From Filimonas zeae (GTDB taxonomy: Bacteria > Bacteroidota > Bacteroidia > Chitinophagales > Chitinophagaceae): a stretch of 64,000 nucleotides of DNA. The position numbers and the translations under genes are program-made. The stretch lies in the NCBI RefSeq assembly GCF_014641615.1, contig NZ_BMIB01000002.1:1364001-1428000 (forward strand). The letters are read 5' to 3'. This document shows positions 35,207 to 43,086 of the stretch, one piece after another. A model generated the notes under the pieces. That model searched no databases and was not told the DNA's origin. It worked only from the letters and a program-made list of their open reading frames with translations. Each line of letters opens with the position of its first letter. Position 1 is the stretch's first letter.

Positions 35207-38200
35207 TTATGCATTTTGCTGAACAGGCAGTATCAACGAAAAAGTATTAAGTACCCCTTCCGTTTTAGCCAACTCAATACGTCCGTTATGCAAATGCGCC
35301 AGGTTTTGCGCCAGTGATAAACCTATACCTGCCCCGCCCCGTTTCTTTGTTGCCTGTAACCTGAAAAAGGGTTCAAATATACGGTCTGCCATGTCTGCAG
35401 GAATGATGTAACCATCGTTACTAATGTTAACAACCCATAAACGCCCCTCTTCCACTACGCCTGCCAGGTTAACCCAAACACGGCTTTCTGCATATTTAAT
35501 GGCGTTACTAAACAGGTTTGATATTATTTTATTGAAAGCATCTGCATCTACCCAGGCATACAAAGGCGCTTCAGGTAAAGAGAGGGTATATTGTAAGCCG
35601 CGGCTTGCAGCTAAAGGCTTGAAGCTTTCAAACATTTCCGGCAGCAGTGCTGAAATATGGGTATGTACAAAATTCAACCGTAATCCCCCTATCTCTGTTT
35701 GCCTGAAATCGAGCAACTGATTCGTCAGTTCTATCAGCCTGTTTGTATTGCGGTCCATTATTTTTAAACTACCGGCAACATCAGGTGTATCGCCCACGGT
35801 TTTCAGCACTGTTTCCAAAGGACCTTTAATAAGCGTAAGTGGTGTTTTAATTTCGTGGGCCACATTGGTAAAAAAATTCAGCTTATCCTCATACAGTGCC
35901 TTTGCTTTGGCAATTTCCAGCTGCTCCATTTTGCGCTTATTCGTGTTTTCTACTTTTTGTTTATATGCCTTTACCAGCAGCACCATTACACCAATGCCGG
36001 CTGCTATGTATAACAGGTAAGCTTTTGTACTCAGCCACCACGGTGGTAAAATTGTTATCTGTAACGTGCGTTCCTTACCTGTCCACTGGTTGCCGCCGGC
36101 AGAGGCTTTTACTTTAAACAGGTAGGTGCCGGCCGATACATTGGTAAAATACACCCTTCTGTTTTCTTTCAGATAAGTCCAGTCTTTTTCCAACCCTTCC
36201 ATTCTATAAGCATATTCCGTTGCTTCGGGCGCGGTGTAATTAAGTGCAGCAAAATCAATACTGAAAGAAGACTGTTGATGTGCAAGCACAATCTCATTAG
36301 TCCAGGTAATGGACTTTTGCAAAACAGCATTTTCGCCGCCAATAAAAAGTTCTTTATTGTTTACCTGAATGCCGGTAAGGTACAGCGGAGGTTCAAAAGC
36401 AGTATTTTCCAGCATTTTCGGATCAAAACTTATCAGCCCCTTCAGGCTGCCAAAATACATTCTCCCCTTCTTATTTTTATAAGCAGAATGATAATTAAAC
36501 TGATCGCATAGCAGGCCGTTGGCTTTCGTGTATACTTTAACGTACCCGCTGTTTAAGTGATAACTAAACAAACCGCGCGAAGTACTTACCCATAATTTAC
36601 CGGCATCATCCTCCAGTATAGTCAACACAAAATCTGAAGGCAAACCATTGTTAACCGTATAACGGGTAAAGCCATTTTTATCACTATTCAACAAACAAAG
36701 GCCCCCGCCATCTGTGCCCACCCAAAGCTGTTGTTTACTATCACTGTAAATGCAGTTAATCTGCCCTTTGCCAATGCTTTCCGTATTATCAGCATGGTGC
36801 TGATACAATACCGTTTTTCCGGTGGCTGTATTAACAGCCTTCATACCATGCATTATAGTTCCGGCCCACAAAGTACCACCGGCATCTTTAAACAGGCAGG
36901 TGTACCATTCATCAGCCAGTTCTTTTATAACGGAAAATTGATGGGTAGTTCTGTTATAGGTATATACCCCGCGTGCAGTTGCCACGTAAATCTGACTATC
37001 GGCAGAACGATAGATATAATTTATAATGTCGCTTTTTAAAGAACCTGAATCTTTACCTACGGCATAGTGTTGTTTAACAGCCCCTGTTTTTATATCCATT
37101 ACATCCAGCCCATGCACATAGGTGCCTACCCAAAGGTTATCGCCATCTACCAGCATGCCATGTACATTGTTGTAAGCAATACCCTGTTTACCGGCATTGG
37201 GCATAAAACCGGAAAAAACACCTGTTTCAGGGTCCAGCTTATTCAAACCCGCGTCTGCAGTACCCATCCATAAACATCCGTTTTTATCTTCGTGTATCTG
37301 CCTTATCACATTGCCGCTTAAAGAATTGGTGCACTGCTTTGGATAAAACTTGCTGAACACATCGTATTTAGCTGAATAGTAGTTCAGGCCACCATAATGC
37401 GTGCCCACCCATATACCCCCCTCCTTATCTGTGCAAAAGGTATTGATAGAATTGTCTGACAAGGTGTAAGGATCGTTCACGGCCTTTTTAATACGGCTAA
37501 CAGCACCTGTGCTTCTGTTAAATGCAACAATGCCGGCAGATTCTGTACCTATCCAGTATTCGTGGTTATTTACGGTAACAAATACCTTGGCAAAAAGACT
37601 TGTTTTATCGTCGTTATAAGTAAGTATTTCAGTAAAGCGCAATTCTCTGGTAAAGAATATGCTGGCCCCATGCGTTGCGGTGCCTATTAATACATCTCCT
37701 TCGCTGGTTGCGTATAACCGGTCAATCCATTTGTTCTTATCCGCAACGGCGGCCCCCTTAAACAAATCGAAAGCGGTAAACGTATCGGTAGCCGGATTGT
37801 ATTTTTGCAACAGCCCCCCTGAAGAAGCTACCCATAGCTGGTTACCAGCCATACAAAGGGCAGTTGCCTTAAAAAACCTGGAAGCAGGGTACGCCACTAT
37901 AGCACCCGTTTGGGGATTGTATTTATGCAGTGTATAATCAGATATAAACCAGAGATAGCCCTGGTTATCTGTCTGCAGGCCCGATATTACGGCAAGAGCG
38001 TCTGTAGGCAGCAACCGGAAACGCTCTGTATGAGGATCGAAATTATATAACCCTTTCTCCGTTCCCACCCAAAGCCTGTCATCGCCATCCAGGCAGAGCG
38101 CTCTGATATGACTGTTTGCGGTTCCGGGTTTATCCCCCCCGTTATTCAGAAACACCTTAAAGGTATACCCATCAAACCTGTTTAACCCATCGGGCGTACC

Positions 38201-38365
38201 AAACCAAAGAAACCCTTTTGCATCCTGAATGCTGCACCATACCTGATTATTGCTGAGGCCGTTTTCAACCTGATACCGGCGAAAGTTAATATCCTGTGCT
38301 TTTGCGGTAACCAGCATTAGCATACCACAAACAGCCGAAAAAAGTACTGAAAGTTTAGTAACCAC
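35207..38365 (-). CDS. Propeller-type sensor histidine kinase
   Basis: A 1052-residue sensor with the N-terminal architecture of hybrid two-component systems. A signal peptide (to about 23) leads into two-component-regulator propeller repeats forming two beta-propellers (about 25-690; repeated DxxGxLWxGTxxGL units such as DAKGFLWFGTPDGLNRFDGY). A Y_Y_Y domain (about 700-765; FALNYTAPEATEYAYRMEG-type) and a membrane segment (about 778-800) follow. The kinase core has His837 in NVAHEIKTPLT, N-box FNKIISNLFSNAIKYAE and G-box GGAGIGLSLAQNL. The protein stops after the ATPase domain; the receiver and AraC domains are a separate gene. It should sense a periplasmic oligosaccharide. The start is GTG at 38365. 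Confidence 0.95.
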   Translation of the reverse strand: MVTKLSVLFSAVCGMLMLVTAKAQDINFRRYQVENGLSNNQVWCSIQDAKGFLWFGTPDGLNRFDGYTFKVFLNNGGDKPGTANSHIRALCLDGDDRLWVGTEKGLYNFDPHTERFRLLPTDALAVISGLQTDNQGYLWFISDYTLHKYNPQTGAIVAYPASRFFKATALCMAGNQLWVASSGGLLQKYNPATDTFTAFDLFKGAAVADKNKWIDRLYATSEGDVLIGTATHGASIFFTRELRFTEILTYNDDKTSLFAKVFVTVNNHEYWIGTESAGIVAFNRSTGAVSRIKKAVNDPYTLSDNSINTFCTDKEGGIWVGTHYGGLNYYSAKYDVFSKFYPKQCTNSLSGNVIRQIHEDKNGCLWMGTADAGLNKLDPETGVFSGFMPNAGKQGIAYNNVHGMLVDGDNLWVGTYVHGLDVMDIKTGAVKQHYAVGKDSGSLKSDIINYIYRSADSQIYVATARGVYTYNRTTHQFSVIKELADEWYTCLFKDAGGTLWAGTIMHGMKAVNTATGKTVLYQHHADNTESIGKGQINCIYSDSKQQLWVGTDGGGLCLLNSDKNGFTRYTVNNGLPSDFVLTILEDDAGKLWVSTSRGLFSYHLNSGYVKVYTKANGLLCDQFNYHSAYKNKKGRMYFGSLKGLISFDPKMLENTAFEPPLYLTGIQVNNKELFIGGENAVLQKSITWTNEIVLAHQQSSFSIDFAALNYTAPEATEYAYRMEGLEKDWTYLKENRRVYFTNVSAGTYLFKVKASAGGNQWTGKERTLQITILPPWWLSTKAYLLYIAAGIGVMVLLVKAYKQKVENTNKRKMEQLEIAKAKALYEDKLNFFTNVAHEIKTPLTLIKGPLETVLKTVGDTPDVAGSLKIMDRNTNRLIELTNQLLDFRQTEIGGLRLNFVHTHISALLPEMFESFKPLAASRGLQYTLSLPEAPLYAWVDADAFNKIISNLFSNAIKYAESRVWVNLAGVVEEGRLWVVNISNDGYIIPADMADRIFEPFFRLQATKKRGGAGIGLSLAQNLAHLHNGRIELAKTEGVLNTFSLILPVQQNA

Positions 38366-38379
38366 TTAATAAATATACT

Positions 38380-38387
38380 CAAATTTA
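38380..38387 (-). promoter_or_regulatory. -7 promoter box for the sensor kinase operon
   Basis: TAAATTTG on the minus strand fits TAnnTTTG, 14 nt before the GTG start at 38365. No clear -33 box is seen. Confidence 0.35.
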
Positions 38388-38501
38388 AAAAAGGGGGATT
38401 CTAAAACCAGAACTACTGAACACCGGAGCTTATGTAACTTAGGTCACCTTCCGGCTGTTTCCGGTTACTTAGATTGCAGTTACCGAAAAACCAGAACCAC
38501 T

Positions 38502-39053
38502 GTGAACAAGCAAGCGACAAACGATGCCCTTTTATGGGAACAGGTGCGCAATGGCAATGAGAAAGCTTTTGAAATCCTCTATTACAAATACCATCCCTTT
38601 CTGCTGCAAACTACCGCAGGCATTGTAAAAGACCCGGAAGCCGCAGCGGAACTGGTACAACAGCTGTTTGTTAAGCTGTGGACCAACCGCCATTCCATAC
38701 ACATTAGTAATAACCTGAAAGGGTACTTATGCAGGATGCGTCAAAACCTTCTTTACGATACGCTTAAGAAAAACGGTACAGCCAACCGCTACTATAACAC
38801 GCAACTGGAGCAACCTAGAGTGCTATCTTATACACATGTAGAAGAGCGGCTGCATGCCCGCATACATTTGCAGAAAGTAAAGAAGCAATTGCTAAAATTA
38901 ACACCCCGAAAACGCATTGTTTATCAGCTGGTGAGAATGGAAGGCTTTAGTTGTGAAGCTGTGGCAACACAGCTGGCTACAAAAGAAAGAACAGTTCGCA
39001 ATCAGGCAGCGGAGGCAGCGATGGAAATTGCATCTTACATCAACAGAATGTAA
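38502..39053 (+). CDS. ECF-type RNA polymerase sigma factor
   Basis: A 183-residue extracytoplasmic-function sigma factor. Region 2 is at about 12-80 (EKAFEILYYKYHPFLLQTTA, DPEAAAELVQQLFVKLW) and region 4 at about 125-175 (LTPRKRIVYQLVRMEGFSCE, KERTVRNQAAEA). It belongs with the FecI-like sigma factors of Bacteroidota. A FecR-type anti-sigma factor and a SusC-type receptor usually follow such genes, but here the next gene is an unrecognised 384-residue protein 303 bases away. The start is GTG at 38502; no in-frame ATG is near. It is divergent from the propeller sensor, with a 136-bp shared upstream region. Confidence 0.9.
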   Translation: MNKQATNDALLWEQVRNGNEKAFEILYYKYHPFLLQTTAGIVKDPEAAAELVQQLFVKLWTNRHSIHISNNLKGYLCRMRQNLLYDTLKKNGTANRYYNTQLEQPRVLSYTHVEERLHARIHLQKVKKQLLKLTPRKRIVYQLVRMEGFSCEAVATQLATKERTVRNQAAEAAMEIASYINRM

Positions 39054-39356
39054 CGCCCCCTTTCAATGTTCAACCTACGTTTAATAAACTCAGATATTAC
39101 GATTTTTTATAAAAAACTAAACATCTGTTAAAACGTGTTTTAACTATAATAAATAAAAAATCTTACACTACTTTGGCTCCCGGAAACACGTACCGATAGT
39201 TTGCTGCAGCAAACCTTTTTAAACATCCACTATCCTTTTGGGAAAACCTCCCGCTTTAGAATCCAAAAAAGTCCTATTTAAATCCGTTCACCCGGAGTAC
39301 CGGCCAGGTAACCCTATGCCTGTACTTCAAATTAATTAACCTAAAACATAAAAGCT
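39054..39356 (+). promoter_or_regulatory. Regulatory region before the 384-residue gene
   Basis: This is a 303-bp AT-rich region without a gene. It holds a perfect inverted repeat GTTAAAAC-GT-GTTTTAAC (39127-39144), a degenerate -7-like TACTTTG (39169-39175), and a perfect 16-bp palindrome GTTTGCTGCAGCAAAC (39199-39214) followed by CTTTTT. The first repeat is centred about 45 bases before the start predicted from the -7-like box, a usual place for an activator. The second could be an operator or an early terminator hairpin. Confidence 0.4.
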
Positions 39357-40511
39357 ATGCTTAACAGCAACACGGGCTTTTTAATCCGGTTTTCTAACCT
39401 AACCAATCAGCTGTCTGAACTGTCACTTCAGGAGCAACCAGCTAAACAACTAACCACTTTTTCCAACACCTGCCATCAACTAATTAAAATTACGCTGGAA
39501 GAACAGCACCATCCGGAAATGGCAGACACCTTTAGCAAAAACCTGCCGGGCCTGGTGCAGCTGATTAACAAATGCTACCGGCTATCTCAGCAAAACACCC
39601 CCGACGCATTAGCCTACAGCCGGTTTACCGAAGCTTCGCTGGAAGTGTTTGAGCATTGCATTGATGGTACACAGCAACAGTATTTACCGCTGTACCTGAA
39701 AATGCCGGATGCCCTTGTAATAAAGGAAAGCGCCTGGTTTGACACCCAATGCCGCCAGCTGATGCAGCGCGGTATAAATGGGAAGATGGCCGGGCTTATT
39801 GAAATTGCCATACAGCCTTTGTACAACATTGCAACTGCCTCGCCCATGCGCCCGTTCAGCTTTCTGGAATTGCAGGAGGCCCGTAAACATTTATACAATC
39901 TGGAAACAGCTTCCACAGAAAAGGAATTATTGAGCGTATTGTACGGGGTAAATTATAACACCGATACCTTTATACACTGGCTGTTGCACTATCTGCAGGC
40001 AGAAACAGACCGTATGCCTTTTGCAAGTACCCGGAAGGAATACCTGGAAGCAATAGCACATGAAATGCAGATGGCGCGTTTTAACCCGGCACTTAAAAGG
40101 CCAGCCCAACCTTTTGACAGCCATAATGATTGTATATATGCCTGCATGCACCCGTTTTTCTTCAGACAATTGAATCAGCTGGAACACGCTCCCGCACAAA
40201 ACATAACAGAAAAAATAAATATTGAAACAGACACCATGACTACTATAGCATGGTTACTAAGGCTGATACTGGAAGCACTGGGCTTACCCACCAGAAACAT
40301 CAGCCAGTTAGTGAGTATTGCCAGTACTATATTCTGTTTTAAAAATGTACCGGCAACAGACCCTGCCAACTTTGGCCCATACTCACAGCCCAAACGGCTG
40401 AATGCAGATGTATTAAACCGGCTGGCCTATATACTGGAAACGGCTCTGCAAAAGGTACGCGAGCTACAGGACAAGCATAAACGAAAAGGCCCGGATACAG
40501 ATAAAGACTAA
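39357..40511 (+). CDS. Unrecognised 384-residue cytoplasmic protein
   Basis: A 384-residue protein with no signal peptide and no clear membrane segment. It is rich in helices, Leu, Gln, His and Cys (LSELSLQEQPAKQLTTFSNT, DNDCIYACMHPFFFRQLNQL-like blocks). The C-terminal third has a hydrophobic stretch (TTIAWLLRLILEALGLP, about 290-307) and a charged tail (KVRELQDKHKRKGPDTDKD). I recognise no family and no catalytic motif. It is preceded by an ECF sigma factor and two palindromes, and followed by a hairpin (40526-40562) and the 21-bp repeat array. It looks like a lineage-specific accessory gene. Confidence 0.75.
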   Translation: MLNSNTGFLIRFSNLTNQLSELSLQEQPAKQLTTFSNTCHQLIKITLEEQHHPEMADTFSKNLPGLVQLINKCYRLSQQNTPDALAYSRFTEASLEVFEHCIDGTQQQYLPLYLKMPDALVIKESAWFDTQCRQLMQRGINGKMAGLIEIAIQPLYNIATASPMRPFSFLELQEARKHLYNLETASTEKELLSVLYGVNYNTDTFIHWLLHYLQAETDRMPFASTRKEYLEAIAHEMQMARFNPALKRPAQPFDSHNDCIYACMHPFFFRQLNQLEHAPAQNITEKINIETDTMTTIAWLLRLILEALGLPTRNISQLVSIASTIFCFKNVPATDPANFGPYSQPKRLNADVLNRLAYILETALQKVRELQDKHKRKGPDTDKD

Positions 40512-40909
40512 CCCACTTTACTATATGGCTGCTTTGGCAATACCGCATTGCAAAAGCAGCCACCCTACTATTTCTGCAAAACGGAAAGTCCGCGGACTTC
40601 AACACAAAATAAAAAATACGTAATCAACTGCCCGCCAACAATCTGCAACAACACCTTTTACCTTCCCATTCCACCCAAAGTTTTTTTCAACTTTTTTACT
40701 TCACTGGCACTGCGTTCCGGCGTGTCCGCTCAAAGTCTGCCCCGATATTGTTTTCATTGCTTTGCAATTTTACATCGTTGCTAAGGAACACTCCATAAGA
40801 ACGGCCGTTCACTCCATCAGCACTGCGCGCTTTTTCACCGGTTATTGCGCAAGAAACAGCAGCAGTGCGGGGAGTTTGGAGAGAGATTACAACGCTCTTT
40901 GAATTGCTT
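40512..40909. other. Structured intergenic region before the repeat array
   Basis: About 400 bp separate the 384-residue gene and the repeats. It contains a long hairpin TGGCTGCTTTGGCAAT / ACCGC / ATTGCAAAAGCAGCCA (40526-40562, one mismatch in 16 bp), a perfect palindrome AAGTCCGCGGACTT (40586-40599), and a distant pair GCACTGC (about 40820-40826) with GCAGTGC (about 40862-40868). I see no convincing gene and no full promoter match. Confidence 0.5.
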
Positions 40910-41195
40910 ACGGATTTTCTGTCAGTGCTTACGGATTTCCGGTTAGTGCTTACGGGTTTTCCGTCAGTGCTTACGGATTTTCCGTTAGTGCTTACGGATT
41001 TTCCGTTAGTGCTTACGGGTTTTTCGTTAGTGCTTACGGGTTTTTCGTTAGTGCTTACGGATTTTCCGTTAGTGCTTACGGATTTTCCGTCAGTGCTTAC
41101 GGATTTTTCGTCAGTGCTTACGGATTTTTCGTTAGTGCTTACGGATTTTCCGTTAGTGCTTACAGATTTCCCGTCAGTTCTTACGGATTTTCCGG
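40910..41195 (+). repeat. Tandem array of fourteen 21-bp hairpin-forming units
   Basis: Thirteen complete and one partial copy of a 21-bp unit are joined with no spacers. Each unit is ACGGATTTTCCGT followed by YAGTGCTT. The first 13 bases fold as ACGGA / TTT / TCCGT. Among variant units most changes keep the pairing as G-U on the plus-strand RNA (ACGGG with TTCGT or TCCGT; ACGGA with TTCGT; ACGGA with TCTGT). Units 2 and 13 break it, and unit 14 degenerates after TCCG. Minus-strand RNA would have A-C mismatches in the same units. One plus-strand frame (GTG at 40865 to 41242) is open as a seven-residue repeat TDFPLVL, but changes between units are mostly amino-acid changing. The array ends about 67 bases before the ATG at 41263. 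Confidence 0.9.
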
Positions 41196-41262
41196 AAGCA
41201 CAGTTTAAAGCCTTAGCAACACTTCATCAACATTATTATTGAACCGTATAAATCGCAAACAT

Positions 41263-41895
41263 ATGCGTAAAAAGTATAATTATTTTATTCCCCGTGGAGA
41301 TAACGACCGGGCACAATGGTTTAACACACTGGGACAGAAAGGAAGCATCATTGGCCCCAACTACGGCCTTACTGCTGCTGAAGTTACAGAGTTGCAAGAT
41401 TCCTGTACAACTATCTCAGATGCTTTAAGCAGAGCAGATATGAAGAAGAAAGAACAGAAAGAGGCTGTTTCGTATAAAGATGTAATTCAAAAAATGCTGT
41501 TACCTAAAATACTGAAACTGGCAGCCAAAATCAAGCTCCATCCTGATTATACAGAAAACGTAGGCAACGAATTAGGTATTGTAGGCAGTAGCATCATTAC
41601 CAGCAATACAGAACGTCTTATGATACGCCCCAGCATTAAAGCAGTAGCCACACCAACCCATGTGGAAATTACATTTAGTAAGCAAAATCAAACCGGCGTA
41701 ACCATCTACACCCGTTTGAAAGGACAGAACACCTGGGAGAAGCTGATCAATGCTACACAATCGCCTTATCGCGATGAGCGCCCGCTTACACAGGCAGGTG
41801 TACCGGAAATACGCGAATATGTTTCGATGTACTGGGATAACGGCGTAGAGCTGGGCCAATACAGCGACATAGCATTTATCCTCTTCGGCATCTAG
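41263..41895 (+). CDS. Unrecognised 210-residue protein with Fn3-like C-terminal half
   Basis: A 210-residue protein without a signal peptide. The N-terminal half is helical (PRGDNDRAQWFNTLGQKGS, YGLTAAEVTELQDSCTTIS, KMLLPKILKLAAKIKLHPDY). The C-terminal half (about 125-205) looks like a fibronectin type III beta-sandwich: IKAVATPTHVEITFSKQNQT, TIYTRLKGQNTWEKL, SPYRDERPLTQAGVPEIREY. The family appears Bacteroidota-specific to me and has no assigned function. ATG at 41263 directly follows the tandem hairpin array, so the array would be its 5' leader if transcription starts upstream. A compact hairpin follows the gene. It leads a run of four co-directional genes that contains a DUF5675 protein and two small membrane proteins. 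Confidence 0.82.
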   Translation: MRKKYNYFIPRGDNDRAQWFNTLGQKGSIIGPNYGLTAAEVTELQDSCTTISDALSRADMKKKEQKEAVSYKDVIQKMLLPKILKLAAKIKLHPDYTENVGNELGIVGSSIITSNTERLMIRPSIKAVATPTHVEITFSKQNQTGVTIYTRLKGQNTWEKLINATQSPYRDERPLTQAGVPEIREYVSMYWDNGVELGQYSDIAFILFGI

Positions 41896-41911
41896 CCCGT
41901 ACTAACAATTA

Positions 41912-41938
41912 AACCGGCAGGCAGCCTGCCTGCCGGTT
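41912..41938 (+). terminator. Compact GC-rich hairpin after the 210-residue gene
   Basis: AACCGGCAGGCAG-C-CTGCCTGCCGGTT is a perfect 13-bp inverted repeat. No strong T-tract follows (ATACAATCA), so it may stabilise the mRNA end or partly stop transcription before the DUF5675 gene. Confidence 0.55.
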
Positions 41939-41963
41939 ATACAATCACTTTAATTTATTGGTT

Positions 41964-42365
41964 ATGGAATTAAAACTACTCCGTACCTACCATGAAGAAG
42001 GTACGAACGGGGAGCTGTTTGTAAACAACAAACTGTTCTGCTACACCATAGAGCTTCCATGGAAGGATAATCAACAACAAGTTTCCTGTATAATGGAAGG
42101 CACTTACAACCTGGTAAAAAGGCACAGCGTAAATCATAGCCACCATCTGTTACTGAAAGGCGTAGAAGGCCGTGAACTGATACTGATACACCCTGCCAAT
42201 AATACTTTAAAAGAGCTGAGAGGGTGTATTTCTCCTGTAAAAGTGCTTACTGCTCCGGGATGTGGAGATAGCTCACGCGCTGTATTTGAGCCGCTGTTAA
42301 AAATGGTATATCAGTCGCTGAAAAAGCAGCAAACAGTTACAATAACCATTGCAAAAAAACCTTAA
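41964..42365 (+). CDS. DUF5675 family protein
   Basis: About 133 residues from ATG at 41964 (an ATA-or-GTT-preceded upstream start two codons earlier is less likely). The whole length fits DUF5675: ELKLLRTYHEEGTNGELFVN, FCYTIELPWKDNQQQVSCIM, EGTYNLVKRHS, then GRELILIHPANNTLKELRGC with a conserved His and Cys. The family is found in phages and in bacterial genomes close to phage-like genes. Its function is unknown, though the His/Cys pair and the small size have led to ideas of cell-wall action. No signal peptide is present. It is followed 24 bases later by two small membrane proteins, an arrangement like a phage lysis module. Confidence 0.82.
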   Translation: MELKLLRTYHEEGTNGELFVNNKLFCYTIELPWKDNQQQVSCIMEGTYNLVKRHSVNHSHHLLLKGVEGRELILIHPANNTLKELRGCISPVKVLTAPGCGDSSRAVFEPLLKMVYQSLKKQQTVTITIAKKP

Positions 42366-42389
42366 TCATTCACTTTCATCTGCAACAGT

Positions 42390-42635
42390 ATGAACAAGCT
42401 TTCCAGTATTAAACAACGCGTGCAGGCGCCTACACCTGTTTTCTTTAAAAAGTTAAGAACCATTGGTCTGATACTGGCCGCAGCAAGCGGCGCTTTACTG
42501 ATAACCCCAGTGGCATTACCTGCCATTGTAACCCAGATAGCCACCTACCTGGGTGTAGCAGCCAGTGTGTTATCTGCCGTAAGCCAGACAACAGTAGAAG
42601 ACAATGTAAAACACATAGAAGAAGTGTATGAATAA
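42390..42635 (+). CDS. Small holin-like membrane protein
   Basis: An 81-residue protein with a basic N-terminus (MNKLSSIKQRVQAPTPVFFK) and two predicted membrane segments (about 24-46, IGLILAAASGALLITPVALP; and about 50-68, IATYLGVAASVLSAVS). It ends in an acidic tail (VEDNVKHIEEVYE). Size and topology resemble phage holins, which open the inner membrane. I do not recognise a specific holin family. The last eight bases overlap the next small membrane protein gene, so the two are translationally coupled. It follows DUF5675 directly. Confidence 0.75.
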   Translation: MNKLSSIKQRVQAPTPVFFKKLRTIGLILAAASGALLITPVALPAIVTQIATYLGVAASVLSAVSQTTVEDNVKHIEEVYE

Positions 42636-42813
42636 TCCGCAGCTGGATATGCACTCCAAAGCAGGCGTTACCGGAGGCATGGCCTTTACCATGTTATCCG
42701 TAATTAACAGTGCAGATGTTTGGAAAACCGTTATACTGGCGGCCATAGGCGCTACCGTAAGTTTTCTGGTATCGCTGTTATTAAAATGGATAGCCAGACG
42801 GCGAAGCCGGTAA
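42628..42813 (+). CDS. Small membrane protein, second in the holin-like pair
   Basis: A 61-residue protein with an N-terminal segment MNNPQLDMHSKAGVTGGMAF, a membrane segment (about 30-54, WKTVILAAIGATVSFLVSLL) and a basic end (KWIARRRSR), which suggests an inside-positive C-terminus. It overlaps the preceding gene by eight bases. It could be a second holin, an antiholin-like protein or an unrelated small membrane protein. A strong terminator follows 15 bases downstream and closes the cassette. Confidence 0.72.
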   Translation: MNNPQLDMHSKAGVTGGMAFTMLSVINSADVWKTVILAAIGATVSFLVSLLLKWIARRRSR

Positions 42814-42827
42814 AATACCTGAAAGTG

Positions 42828-42866
42828 AGAAGCCGCTACCTGAACGGGGCGGCTTCTTTTTATTTT
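42828..42866 (+). terminator. Strong intrinsic terminator closing the cassette
   Basis: AGAAGCCGC / 12-nt loop / GCGGCTTCT makes a perfect 9-bp stem followed by TTTTTATTTTATT. It lies 15 bases after the last small membrane protein gene. Confidence 0.9.
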
Positions 42867-43086
42867 ATTGCGTAAATCAATTACCAATAATGTTTATTCC
42901 ATCCGTTTAAAAACAATACACTTGTATTGCCTGTTTCACATAAAGGCCGGCCTCAAGCCGTTGAAGAGTATCATTCTATGCATTTACATCCCTCAAAACC
43001 ACCTTTCATCATTATCCCCCACTCACACTTCTTAAAATTTGCGTTATTAGCTGCAACAATTGCTTTCTCACCCCGAAAAAACAACT

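Noticed and set aside
40910..41195. CRISPR array
   Set aside because: Units are contiguous with no spacers, only 21 bp long, and no cas gene is present.
40865..41242. Open frame through the repeat array (seven-residue TDFPLVL repeat)
   Set aside because: It starts with GTG and has no clear ribosome-binding context. Changes between units are mostly amino-acid changing while the RNA pairing is kept. A second plus-strand frame and one minus-strand frame also appear largely open, which is expected when a 21-bp unit happens to lack stops.
41964..42813. Intact prophage
   Set aside because: Only lysis-like small genes are present; there is no integrase, capsid, tail, terminase or attachment site in the window.
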